A DNA stretch of 64,000 nucleotides, taken from assembly GCF_000304475.1 (NCBI RefSeq), contig NC_018941.1, forward strand, positions 682,001 to 746,000, written 5' to 3'. Positions 34,001 to 41,670 of this stretch are shown here, in pieces. How positions within the stretch are numbered: the stretch's first letter is position 1; every line of letters starts with the position of its first letter. This stretch comes from Kazachstania africana CBS 2517 (lineage: Eukaryota > Ascomycota > Saccharomycetes > Saccharomycetales > Saccharomycetaceae). Made by a program: the position numbers and the translations under genes. The notes beneath the pieces are model-generated. The model made no database searches, had not been told where the DNA came from, and saw only the letters and a list, made by a program, of their open reading frames with translations.

Positions 34001-34144
34001 TCGGAGGCCCAGAAAGAGGTCGCAACAAAGACTGAATTATTGAAGATGGCTCTGGAAGATGATAGTAGGCATAAGGACCGTTTCAAAGTCATTACAGAAT
34101 TCATTGGTAGAGGGGGACTTGAATATAATCATGTAACCATATAG
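31034..34144 (+). CDS. PEP5: Vps11/Pep5, core subunit of HOPS and CORVET
   Basis: Pep5 (Vps11) is a class C vacuolar-sorting protein and a scaffold of the HOPS and CORVET tethers at vacuole and endosome. The 1036-residue protein (S. cerevisiae 1029) has an N-terminal beta-propeller region, a clathrin-heavy-chain-type helical solenoid (for example KKYGDYLYKKGDKEEATKQFIQC) and a C-terminal RING-type zinc finger, CFMCKL, CGHIYHQNCM and CPKC, at about residues 934-980. An in-frame TTG at 31016 precedes the ATG at 31034, whose product begins MSIDAWRQFQFF like the yeast protein. Order RPS10-PEP5-FUS2 is as on S. cerevisiae XIII. Confidence 0.96.
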   Translation: MSIDAWRQFQFFDNIPIKDPLTDSATPLYSDPTLSAATLVDKTTLVIAVRSTVIKIVNLLESKVEHQFQAFQDGFQITYLKIISNVYLVSIGECIGQPTLLRIYKLDRLPADDRSYHASVELKNGNNTYPITGVSISPDLSCIVVGYANGKIVLVRGDLARDRGSRQRFIYEDNGKEPITFLALNHDTTVCFAATTSKIMLFNTTGRNKGRPDMVLNANSGTSLNGGCWSQYTNEFVCAVGRNIEYYKENGEKTVLPLGIGSIKRLYPIDDVHLLLVLEENTQTTFLEANNLKSIISRVLILDITNKIIASNFIIAHAIIDILSLESQQNNIIYLLTSDTIIYNIVKKPLVERLDIAVQKEQFSFALEIAKQNNVDNVKIQNIHKKYGDYLYKKGDKEEATKQFIQCLDVVETSEIISKFGIEETSDDQSLKNLADFLWSIVEKGIASGDHITLLLVVLIKLRAEGDIEHFIHHFSRTGEYRTEVIESDIDNEEYFYKNDHIFNVEQVISLLENTGFNLLAYQMAKRFAKDSAVIVEIILNALNDPFAALNYIKSLPIDDTLRILVTFSKTLLEKLPNDTNALLIDIFTGKYTPKRYESKIGDATEHLEKSDLKKIFYSYNTFLSYMHRTMGTEVSADTSTTLDYQPTYHPPKPSIVFNSFIGKPFQFVVFLEACLDSYQRYEGFSEDRQVILTTLYDLYLTLANEDVSERKADWRRRAENILQENCTLVSDTDDATGRTVNKLGEKISIDSSLIMLINHMNKANLLVSQDRAHNDEDLSFLKFNGDITDENLLDSFTSLTLTESPQSCLSFFKSHRDKDTKLYEIALTYFVSSEEVLSKIGGEKILKTEVLDKALDNSSMDILEAIEILSSTSVLTFGFIQELLIDYFEEENREMEKNRKLVESYETELNTKKEKLSNIIHNQDPTQIQLKNQTCFMCKLPMHLPMVYFKCGHIYHQNCMDEEYSTEENELIFKCPKCIVELETSNRLSEAQKEVATKTELLKMALEDDSRHKDRFKVITEFIGRGGLEYNHVTI

Positions 34145-34457
34145 ACATCTGTTCAAAAATGTCGAAAAACTGTGACGTTTTATGAACGGCTGACCGATTT
34201 CGTTGTTTTTTTTTCCTTGCCTTGTCTTGAAGCGATGCCTCATATATGAAACACCTTTAAGTAGTCTGTCATGGCTAAAAAACAATTTTGAAACTATTTT
34301 GATATCAGACCTATTACATACCATAGACACCAGTAAATGATGGTATATTCTGTTTGAGTATTTATAAACTTGTTATTTCATCTAGATATGAATGGTATAT
34401 GTCGTTGTGTGCTATATTTTCTAGAACTTCCCGAAGGATAATCTGATCATACCAAAC
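34145..34457 (+). promoter_or_regulatory. FUS2: FUS2 promoter with pheromone-response elements
   Basis: The 313 bp before FUS2 carry an exact pheromone-response element TGAAACA at 34247-34253, a one-mismatch copy TGAAACT at 34289-34295, and TGTTTGA (TCAAACA on the other strand, one mismatch) at 34351-34357. Multiple such elements recruit Ste12, which fits FUS2 as a mating-induced gene. Confidence 0.65.
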
Positions 34458-36431
34458 ATGTCCAAAACTTCGAAATTTTTTGAACAGATATATGGTGGAG
34501 CTAGCTTTGAAATGACACCAATTAGGGACTATGAGCATGACTATTTCCATATCAATGACAATAAACTTCCAAGGTTTTTGAAAGGCAATAAAAAGCTTTC
34601 TCAATCTAGCGCTTCAGTCCGTCGTGAAGGATTCAAGAGACCCGCAACTTTAGATTTAACGAATATAGGACAACCTCTAACTAAAAAAATCAATTCACCT
34701 CTGAATTTAAACAATTTTAAAAGGCAGATTAGCATTAGTACAGAAACAGATAATGGCAAGCGTATGCTTTGTTCTATGTTAGAAACCTTGTATCATCGTG
34801 AGAAACAGTATTCAAGATGGATGTTTTTTGCTAATACTGTTTATAGAAGGGCATTGCATGAAAATGTGACACATAAAAATAGATTTTTCAAGCTGGACTC
34901 TCATGAGGAATTGCTTCTTTTTGGAAATATTGACACTATTTCTTCAATAAGTGATATATTCATTAATTCTCTGGAGAGTTTTTGTCTGAGAATTGTTGGT
35001 ACACAAGAATTTGATGAAGAAACATGGAGAGAAATAAAGCGTAGTTCAAGCTTACAAAAAATAATATTCAGATCATATGAGTTGGGTGATATTTTCCAAC
35101 AGCACCTTAGTAGAATGAAGTCAACATACCTCAGCTATGCGGTTTCCCATCAAAAACAAATGGATCTTTTCAGGTTCATTAAAAATGAAGATAGTCGTTT
35201 ATTTCAACAATGGCAGGAGCATTGTTTAAAAGCTGCTGAGTTCAAAAGCTTGGAAAGTATTCTTGAGCTGCCTATTACAAGGATATTAGACTGGGTAGAA
35301 GCATTAGAGTCCATGTTAGCCATTTCTGATGACACAATTTCTGATAATTTGAAGGAGAAGATTCAAAGCGTGTATGAGCAGTTTTTGAAATTCAAAGAAA
35401 CTCTAACGGAAGAAATGTCAGAATATAATAGTCATAAAGAATACGACTTTGCACTGACACCTGGTGAAATAATTCAAGGTTATAATGCTGGAGTAGAGGT
35501 GCCAAAAATACAAAAAGGTAAAGATTATTTAGATGTTACTAACCATTTGAATGATGAGAGCGCCAAGTCATTTGTTGACCATTCTTCAAGCTATTATCCT
35601 AGCGATGTGGAGGAACACTTCCAAGAATCAATTAATAGCTCTCTAGGGGCAAGTTCTGTTTTAGAAATGGAAAGTATTGCCAATTTAACTTTACCAGAAA
35701 CAATTGTTAAGTTCAAGTTGGTCTACAAGGATTTGATAAGCTTAGAAAGTATGTTGAAAAAGAATGATTTGTTTGCAATTTTGGATGTCAACTTGAAAAA
35801 TGCTACGTTGTGGGAGGGTCTATTAAAAGGCATACCTCCGTTTGAGGATACTAGTGATCCAAAGAGTATGATTTTATCAGTTTCTTCCTCCTATGTCAAT
35901 AAACTTCATCAACAGAAGGAACAAATGACATTTCTGAAATTAATTGACTTAGAAACAGGGGTAATGGCACCATTGAACACAATCATCAAACATTGTGACA
36001 GCGTAAGGACTAAATTAAAAGATCTCAAAACACTAAAAAGAGACTATATTCTCTATTTAAAGGAAAAAAAGGCAAAAGCACATGATATAAAGACAAACTT
36101 AATTGGAAAACATTATGAAGAGCTTCAAAATCAATTAACTATTGAGCTACCGAAACTTCTTATGCTCATAAACAAAATTACTGGTTTAGTTATTCTCAAC
36201 TACAGCAAATTCATGCTACAATACTTTAAGACCATGTGCGGCGGTGAGAAGTTTTTAGAGAGGGATTTGGCGAATAGAGAGAAATGCGCTGGTGATTTGG
36301 CACCCAATTTTGATATCCTGCAATCGTATTCCTCATCCAGATATTACATGAAAAGGTTAGTACGTAAAGACTGGAAATTTGATGGTGAGCCGGGTGCAAG
36401 CAGAGTAGTAAGAAAGTTATTCGAACTATGA
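34458..36431 (+). CDS. FUS2: Cell-fusion protein Fus2
   Basis: Fus2 acts with Rvs161 at the shmoo tip to open the cell wall between mating partners and contains a Dbl-homology-like region. The 657-residue product (S. cerevisiae 677) begins with a disordered segment containing MTPIRDYEHDYFH, then a helical domain with LLFGNIDTISSISDIF, typical of the Rho-GEF-like fold, followed by an amphiphysin-like helical half (LKLIDLETGVMAPL, LKDLKTLKRDYILYLKEKKA) and ends VRKDWKFDGEPGASRVVRKLFEL as in S. cerevisiae. It is an a- and alpha-haploid, pheromone-induced gene in S. cerevisiae, consistent with the upstream elements. Confidence 0.94.
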   Translation: MSKTSKFFEQIYGGASFEMTPIRDYEHDYFHINDNKLPRFLKGNKKLSQSSASVRREGFKRPATLDLTNIGQPLTKKINSPLNLNNFKRQISISTETDNGKRMLCSMLETLYHREKQYSRWMFFANTVYRRALHENVTHKNRFFKLDSHEELLLFGNIDTISSISDIFINSLESFCLRIVGTQEFDEETWREIKRSSSLQKIIFRSYELGDIFQQHLSRMKSTYLSYAVSHQKQMDLFRFIKNEDSRLFQQWQEHCLKAAEFKSLESILELPITRILDWVEALESMLAISDDTISDNLKEKIQSVYEQFLKFKETLTEEMSEYNSHKEYDFALTPGEIIQGYNAGVEVPKIQKGKDYLDVTNHLNDESAKSFVDHSSSYYPSDVEEHFQESINSSLGASSVLEMESIANLTLPETIVKFKLVYKDLISLESMLKKNDLFAILDVNLKNATLWEGLLKGIPPFEDTSDPKSMILSVSSSYVNKLHQQKEQMTFLKLIDLETGVMAPLNTIIKHCDSVRTKLKDLKTLKRDYILYLKEKKAKAHDIKTNLIGKHYEELQNQLTIELPKLLMLINKITGLVILNYSKFMLQYFKTMCGGEKFLERDLANREKCAGDLAPNFDILQSYSSSRYYMKRLVRKDWKFDGEPGASRVVRKLFEL

Positions 36432-36586
36432 AGTGGATGGAAAAAACAGGAGTCGGTTATATATTTCATCATCGAGCATATAGTTGAGTAAAGCTATTAA
36501 TATCGTTACTGAATTCGTTTTACTGCGTATTATGTGACTTGATATTTTGTGATCACGTGCATATCTAAAATCATTTCTTCCGTGCT

Positions 36587-36612
36587 TGAAAAAAAATTTC
36601 AAGCGATGAGCT
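36587..36612 (+). promoter_or_regulatory. RRS1: RRPE and PAC elements of RRS1
   Basis: TGAAAAAAAATTTCA at 36587-36601 (RRPE) is followed at once by GCGATGAGCT at 36603-36612 (PAC), 74 bp before the RRS1 ATG. This is a textbook ribosome-biogenesis promoter pair. Confidence 0.8.
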
Positions 36613-36685
36613 TCGAATTTGAAAACGACCTAATAGTTAGATAGTTAGTATATTTTGACCAGTCCTAGAAGAATAGAAACCTAAA

Positions 36686-37291
36686 ATGTCATCCAAGGAT
36701 TATAAAAGTTTACCAGTTACAGTCGAAAAGCCTATTCCAGTATCATACGATTTGGGTAACCTGTCAGTTTTCGATTCAAATGTCCTTGATAGAAATGATT
36801 TTGATTCTTCGAATGCTGCACGTGAAGAACATATCAGAAATGCCACTCGTGACAATGTGCAATTATTAATAAATCAATTACTTTCATTACCAATTAAATC
36901 CACCACAAATTCCTCCGGTACGAGTGATCAAGGTGCCAATATGACATTATTGAGATTACCAGAGCCAATTACTGAATTACCTAGAGAAAAACCACTACCT
37001 AAGCCAAAGGCACCAACCAAATGGGAGAAATTTGCTGCTAAGAAGGGTATCAAATCTAAAGAAAAGTCAGGAAAGATGGTTTATGATGAAGCCAGCGGTG
37101 AATGGGCACCAAAATGGGGTTACAAAGGCATTAATAAGAAGTTAGACGATCAGTGGTTAGTAGAGGTCGACGACAAGGTCAAAGGAACGGAAAATGAATT
37201 GGTTGACCCAAGAACTTTGAACAGGCAAGAAAGAAAGAAGTTAATCAAGAAGAATGAAAGGCAGCAAAAGAAAAATTTAGCTGGTAAATGA
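36686..37291 (+). CDS. RRS1: Ribosome assembly factor Rrs1
   Basis: Rrs1 works with Rpf2 to load the 5S RNP (5S rRNA, uL5, uL18) onto the pre-60S particle in the nucleolus. The 201-residue protein (S. cerevisiae 203) shows VTVEKPIPVSYDLGNLSVFD at the N-terminus, a central KAPTKWEKFAAKKGI, then EWAPKWGYKGINKKLDDQWLVEV and a lysine-rich C-terminal tail. Start ATG 36686 aligns with the family. In S. cerevisiae it is YOR294W, next to RPS10A; here it follows FUS2, showing that the two duplicate blocks are interleaved. Confidence 0.96.
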   Translation: MSSKDYKSLPVTVEKPIPVSYDLGNLSVFDSNVLDRNDFDSSNAAREEHIRNATRDNVQLLINQLLSLPIKSTTNSSGTSDQGANMTLLRLPEPITELPREKPLPKPKAPTKWEKFAAKKGIKSKEKSGKMVYDEASGEWAPKWGYKGINKKLDDQWLVEVDDKVKGTENELVDPRTLNRQERKKLIKKNERQQKKNLAGK

Positions 37292-37622
37292 GCCACGGGT
37301 AATATTTTCGCCATTTATCCTTTTTTCCTTCTGCCAGGCAATCTTTTCTCATATTCTAAGTATAATACTGCGTCCTGATCTGCAAGTTTATAGGTACTCG
37401 TAGATTTATATAGTAGATTACTTCATGTACATTAAATTTAAATTAGTCTTCATCAAGAGATTCATTAGAATTTGAGATGCGCTCCTCGGAAATATGAAAT
37501 TGAAAAGGTAAATAAATCAACAACTACAGGCATTGAAACGCAGTTACCAATAGCCGTGTGCAGGACATTAGAAACATTATAGTCGCCCTAATTAGGTTGG
37601 TTATCGTAAAATAAAGAGGAAT
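37292..37622. other. Spacer between RRS1 and TRI1/UAF30
   Basis: This 331 bp AT-rich spacer carries the RRS1 3' end and the TRI1/UAF30 promoter. No motif, RNA or ORF was recognised. Confidence 0.4.
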
Positions 37623-38315
37623 ATGGCCGTTGATTTGAGTAAATATAGGCCAGTGATTGATGCAATTATCACTTCATGTGACCCCGATGAAGTGAGTCCC
37701 AAGAAGATTAGAAGGGCCGTTCAGGATTTGTTTGGGATTAGTTTCGATGAACAAAGGAAAGAAGTGAATGAATTTATTATAGAACGATTCAATGATTTGC
37801 AGGAGAACCCGCTGATATTGATATCTAAAAGGGATATGATGAAAAAAGATGAACATTTGGCGTTGAGATTACAGGACCTGGAGAGACAAGCACAAAAAAA
37901 GACAAGGAATAGCACATCTACTAAGGAGAAAGTTCGTAGGAAGAAGAGGAAGACGACAACGGGACAATCTACTGCCAATAATAGTCTGGCCAGTCGTAAA
38001 TGGTTACTGAGCCCTCAATTGAAAGAACTTCTTGGTGAAGATGAGTTACCAAGGACCCAGGTTGTTAAATTAGTGTGGGATTATATCAAAAGTAATAATT
38101 TACAAAACGAAGCTGATCGAAGGGAGATTTTATGTGATGACAAAATGAGGCCTATATTTGGTAATAAAGTAACGATGTTTTCCATGAATAAGGTATTATC
38201 AAAGCATTTATTTAATCGGGATGAGATTTTGAAGAAAGATGAAGACAGTGATATCGTAAAGAAAGATGAGGACACTGATAATTTGGACATACCAGATGAA
38301 GAAAACTCAGGATGA
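37623..38315 (+). CDS. SWIB-domain protein, Tri1/Uaf30 type
   Basis: This 230-residue protein has an N-terminal DEK-C-type helical domain (about residues 5-60, SPKKIRRAVQDLFGI), a basic linker with KKRKTT and a SWIB/MDM2 domain at about 126-198 (RKWLLSPQLKELLGEDELPR, MRPIFGNKVTMFSMNKVLSKHLF). S. cerevisiae has two duplicates of this length: Uaf30 (228 residues), a subunit of the RNA polymerase I upstream activating factor, and Tri1 (226), poorly characterised. Neighbours do not decide, because FUS2 is next to TRI1 and RRS1 is next to UAF30 in S. cerevisiae and both precede it here. If this is the only copy in the genome it must do the Uaf30 job. Confidence 0.88.
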   Translation: MAVDLSKYRPVIDAIITSCDPDEVSPKKIRRAVQDLFGISFDEQRKEVNEFIIERFNDLQENPLILISKRDMMKKDEHLALRLQDLERQAQKKTRNSTSTKEKVRRKKRKTTTGQSTANNSLASRKWLLSPQLKELLGEDELPRTQVVKLVWDYIKSNNLQNEADRREILCDDKMRPIFGNKVTMFSMNKVLSKHLFNRDEILKKDEDSDIVKKDEDTDNLDIPDEENSG

Positions 38316-38552
38316 TAAAAAACTTTTCATTTTATTTTTTGTTCTGCAAAATTTAAAAACTCTCTAGTAGAACAATTCATTAATTTAATATCTAGAAATA
38401 ATATACTTTTTCTAAATAGTTGTAATATATCTACATTTCCAGAAGAAAGAGGAGCGGAGTATTAAGTTGAACGGTTAATATCAATTATGTATCATTATAA
38501 TTAATTTTATACAATATATATATATGGTATCTTTGATAAAATTTTTCCATGC

Positions 38553-39782
38553 TTAGATTGTAGTCTTGGCTAAAGCATCCGTCAAGGAATCAATAGAGAG
38601 TTCAGATAGTGCTTTTTCCAATGGTTCAATATCGACAACTTGCAAGGTTTCGTTTTCGTCTTCTTCTTCTTCTTCCTCTTCTTCTTCTTCTTCATCTTCA
38701 GAATCTAATTCTTCCAAGTCATCAATTTCCAAATCCTCGAATTTTTCTTGTAAAGTATCTAAAGCGTCTGAGTCTTCTTCTAATCTGTTACCGTTAATTT
38801 GTAATTCTTTTAATTTTGGTAAGTTATTTTCTTCTAATGCAGGTAAGAAATAATTGATGATGGTTTCTTGTTTTAATTCGTTATATTCGACTTTCAAAGT
38901 TTCAAGATTGGCAAATTGAGTGTCTTTCAAGACTTTGAAAACAACGTCACAGCCGGTCCCTTTCAATAAACAGTCGTTTAGATTCAATTCTTTCAAAGTA
39001 TCTTTCCAAATTGGTAGGCATTGGGCTAGAATGAAGGAAGCACTCTTAGTGAAAGTATTATCTTGTAAATCCAAAATTTCCAAATTTTTATTGAACTTGA
39101 AACCATAACTTAATAAGTTCATGATACCACGAGGTCTGATACCATTTTGATATAGTTTAACAGTTTTCAAATCATCACCATGAGCCTTTAAACCAATGGC
39201 CAAATATAAAGAGGAACCATTTTCTAATCTATTACGACCACAAATGAAAGTTTCTAATAGGGAATCAGCTTTAGCGGCTTTCTTATTTTTAGCTAATTGG
39301 AATAAGGCTTTACCAATACGTTCACCAGCAAATGGACCCATACCATTGTTACTCAATAGAAGATGCCTTAATGAGACGGCGTTACTGATGTATGATTCTA
39401 AGGAGTCGATAGTTCTCAGACCAAATGCATTATCAGATAAGTTAACAATAGTTAATTTCTTACATTTTAAAAAAGTAGGTAATAATAATTGTAAAGATTC
39501 CACGACTTCATCGACCAGACGAGAAGTGTATAGATCAGCGAAATTAATTTCTTCTAGATTGTCAATAATGCTTGAATTGTTTGCAATACATTCAGATAAT
39601 GCTTTAGAAGCTTCGATACCGATGGTATTACCAGATAAATCGATTTTCTTAACTTTTGATAATTTTAAAAGATCATCTAAAATAGGATTAATATCATCGG
39701 CTGAAGATAATTTTAAAGCTTTGCTAGCGATAGAGAAGACCTCAGATTCTTCATAGACTGGAGTGAAAGGTAAACTAGCCAT
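38553..39782 (-). CDS. RNA1: Ran GTPase-activating protein Rna1
   Basis: Rna1 is the cytosolic GTPase-activating protein for Gsp1/Ran and sets the direction of nuclear transport. The 409-residue product (S. cerevisiae 407) is a crescent of leucine-rich repeats, visible as repeated L-x-L-x-x-N units (VNLSDNAFG, LLLSNNGMG, LDLQDNTF, LQINGNRLEE), with the catalytic region FICGRNRLENG around residue 180 and the acidic stretch [16 protein letters not shown] near 360-380, followed by a short hydrophobic tail. Start ATG 39782 aligns with the family. RNH1, which lies before RNA1 in S. cerevisiae, is missing here; only 237 bp separate TRI1/UAF30 and RNA1. Confidence 0.97.
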   Translation of the reverse strand: MASLPFTPVYEESEVFSIASKALKLSSADDINPILDDLLKLSKVKKIDLSGNTIGIEASKALSECIANNSSIIDNLEEINFADLYTSRLVDEVVESLQLLLPTFLKCKKLTIVNLSDNAFGLRTIDSLESYISNAVSLRHLLLSNNGMGPFAGERIGKALFQLAKNKKAAKADSLLETFICGRNRLENGSSLYLAIGLKAHGDDLKTVKLYQNGIRPRGIMNLLSYGFKFNKNLEILDLQDNTFTKSASFILAQCLPIWKDTLKELNLNDCLLKGTGCDVVFKVLKDTQFANLETLKVEYNELKQETIINYFLPALEENNLPKLKELQINGNRLEEDSDALDTLQEKFEDLEIDDLEELDSEDEEEEEEEEEEEDENETLQVVDIEPLEKALSELSIDSLTDALAKTTI

Positions 39783-40137
39783 ACTATCTTGATGGATACG
39801 GTTCAGTTTTGGAGAAGTTCGATGTCGAAGATTTTTTTTCTTTTGATGGCTTTATTTTCATTTATTTTTTTTTTTTCTAAACATGTTTGATATTGCACTC
39901 AAAAAGAATAGTTAATAATAATTAAGAGTTCGATAAAGTCATTAAAACATGTGAATTTAGTATACTAATATCTGTATATATACTTTATAAACAAAACGAT
40001 TAGAAAAATTATGCTACTAGGGAATAAAATGAATAATATCTAATCATGAGATGATGTTGTTGTTTTATAAGAGTGCTTTTTAATCATTATGAATGAATCA
40101 CTTCTTTTCGGAGCAGTCATTTGGAATCAGTGTTTAT
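39783..40137. promoter_or_regulatory. RNA1 upstream region and MBF1 3' end
   Basis: This 355 bp spacer holds T-rich tracts at 39826-39880 that are likely nucleosome-depleted promoter sequence for RNA1. No specific site was recognised. Confidence 0.4.
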
Positions 40138-40593
40138 TTACTTCTTCTTTGGACCGCCTAATGGTTCACCGATACTCTTACCTCTTAATTTCACACCTAG
40201 AGCTCTTTCCAATTTGTTTAAAATCTGTTGGTTTGGAATAGCTCTACCGGATTCATAATCGTTGATAACAGTGGGTTTTTCATTGATCTTAGTAGCCAAA
40301 TCCTTTTGAGACAATTTCTTTTCAGTTCTAACTCTTGCAATTGCCTTACCTACAGAAGCATCCAATTTTTTTGGCTTAACAATATCAGTTTCTCTATCAA
40401 TCTTAGTCAATCTTTGACCTTCAGTGTCGCCCTTGATGTTGGTAGTACCGTATTTCTTATCGACGGACAAGACAAGACCTTGTCTTCTAGCAGCATTAAT
40501 TTGACCTTGAGTTCTAGCAACGTTAGCTCTTGGACCAGAACCACCAGCTCTAACTTTCTGACCAATAACAGTAGTGGAATCCCAATCAGACAT
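40138..40593 (-). CDS. MBF1: Transcriptional coactivator Mbf1
   Basis: Mbf1 bridges TATA-binding protein and bZIP activators such as Gcn4 and also prevents frameshifting on collided ribosomes. The protein is 151 residues, the same as S. cerevisiae. An N-terminal domain ([20 protein letters not shown]) is followed by a Cro-type helix-turn-helix at about 85-145 ([20 protein letters not shown] and [23 protein letters not shown]). Codon bias is strong, fitting high expression. In S. cerevisiae it is YOR298C-A on the XV block; here it is divergent with TAF9 of the XIII block. Confidence 0.97.
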   Translation of the reverse strand: MSDWDSTTVIGQKVRAGGSGPRANVARTQGQINAARRQGLVLSVDKKYGTTNIKGDTEGQRLTKIDRETDIVKPKKLDASVGKAIARVRTEKKLSQKDLATKINEKPTVINDYESGRAIPNQQILNKLERALGVKLRGKSIGEPLGGPKKK

Positions 40594-40793
40594 TTTTATC
40601 TACGAATAAAACAATAAGTGTTTTCTTTTTAATTTACGTTGTCGAAACTAAGCTCTTACAGAGGTCGAGAATGCTACTCTCTTTTTATATAATAATGGAA
40701 TTTATCCTGAGAAGAAAAAAGAAAAGCTTCTGTGACGTTCTGCGAGTTTCTTCTTTTCGAGAATTTTGCAGCGAAGAGTTGAGGGATTCCGGA

Positions 40794-40845
40794 TACCCGG
40801 CTTTTATCTACAGCCGGGTAACGAAGGATACAAACGTTCACGTGA
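40794..40845. promoter_or_regulatory. Paired Reb1-type sites and Cbf1-type E-box between MBF1 and TAF9
   Basis: TACCCGGCT at 40794-40802 and AGCCGGGTA at 40812-40820 form a perfect 9 bp inverted repeat with a 9 bp spacer. The right arm extends to CCGGGTAA, a Reb1 site, and the left arm is a near match on the other strand. A palindromic E-box TCACGTGA (Cbf1 type) follows at 40838-40845. All lie in the 389 bp divergent promoter of MBF1 and TAF9 (40594-40982). Confidence 0.6.
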
Positions 40846-40982
40846 CTTCTGTAAATTCCAAATTTTATTTCCGAAAGCGTTTCTGGTGGAATGGAAATAA
40901 ATTTGATGAAAAATACAGAGAGAGATTTCAATGGATAGATAGGTCAAAATACTCTGAAAATTAGACTGTTGTCGTGATAAAA

Positions 40983-41423
40983 ATGAGTGTGGGCAATAAT
41001 GTATCTAATAACGGGACTTTGTCCCAGGAGGACGTTCCAAGAGATGTGCGTCTCTTGCATTTACTATTAGCTTCCCAAGGTATACACCAGTACGAAGATC
41101 AAGTGCCGCTGCAATTGATGGATTTCGCTTACAGATACACAAAGGGTGTTCTCAAAGATGCCATGGTCTATAACGATCATGTCAATTCCACAGATCATAA
41201 ACTCTCCGTGGAAGACATACGGCTAGCTATATCTGCAAGAACGCAGTACCAGTTTAAGCCCACAGCTCCAAAAGAATTATTGTTACAATTGGCCGCTGAA
41301 CGTAATAAGAAGGCTTTGCCACAGGTGATGGGGTCATGGGGTATTAGATTGCCGCCTGAAAAGTACTGTCTCACTGCAAAAGAATGGAATCTCAACGACG
41401 ACCAGCCAAATTCAAATGAATGA
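40983..41423 (+). CDS. TAF9: TFIID and SAGA subunit Taf9
   Basis: Taf9 is a histone-H3-like subunit shared by TFIID and SAGA that pairs with Taf6. The 146-residue protein (S. cerevisiae 157) contains the histone fold LLHLLLASQGIHQYEDQVPLQLMDFAYRYTKGVLKDAMVY with LSVEDIRLAISAR, then the conserved tail KALPQVMGSWGIRLPPEKYCL. A GTG at 40974 is in frame upstream; the ATG at 40983 is the likely start. BCH1, which follows TAF9 in S. cerevisiae, is absent; DFG5 comes next. Confidence 0.95.
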   Translation: MSVGNNVSNNGTLSQEDVPRDVRLLHLLLASQGIHQYEDQVPLQLMDFAYRYTKGVLKDAMVYNDHVNSTDHKLSVEDIRLAISARTQYQFKPTAPKELLLQLAAERNKKALPQVMGSWGIRLPPEKYCLTAKEWNLNDDQPNSNE

Positions 41424-41670
41424 TATGTTTGTCTCTTCTTAAGTATATAGATATTCAAATTTTTAAATCAATAATCTCAAACTTGTATTTTCTTAACACC
41501 ATTTTCATGTGTACTATGTGTACCATATATATATATATAGGCTTAGTTTCACTAAAATCTTGTACCTTCGAAAAAAAAAAAGCTGGATTTGCATACGCTA
41601 TATATAGTAACGTCAATAGTAAATCTTCAGAACTGAACAGTCAAATAAGACCCAAAGGTGGTGAAAGAGT

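Noticed and set aside
40671..40964. 97-codon ORF between MBF1 and TAF9
   Set aside because: It lies across the shared promoter with its Reb1 and Cbf1 sites and no domain is visible.
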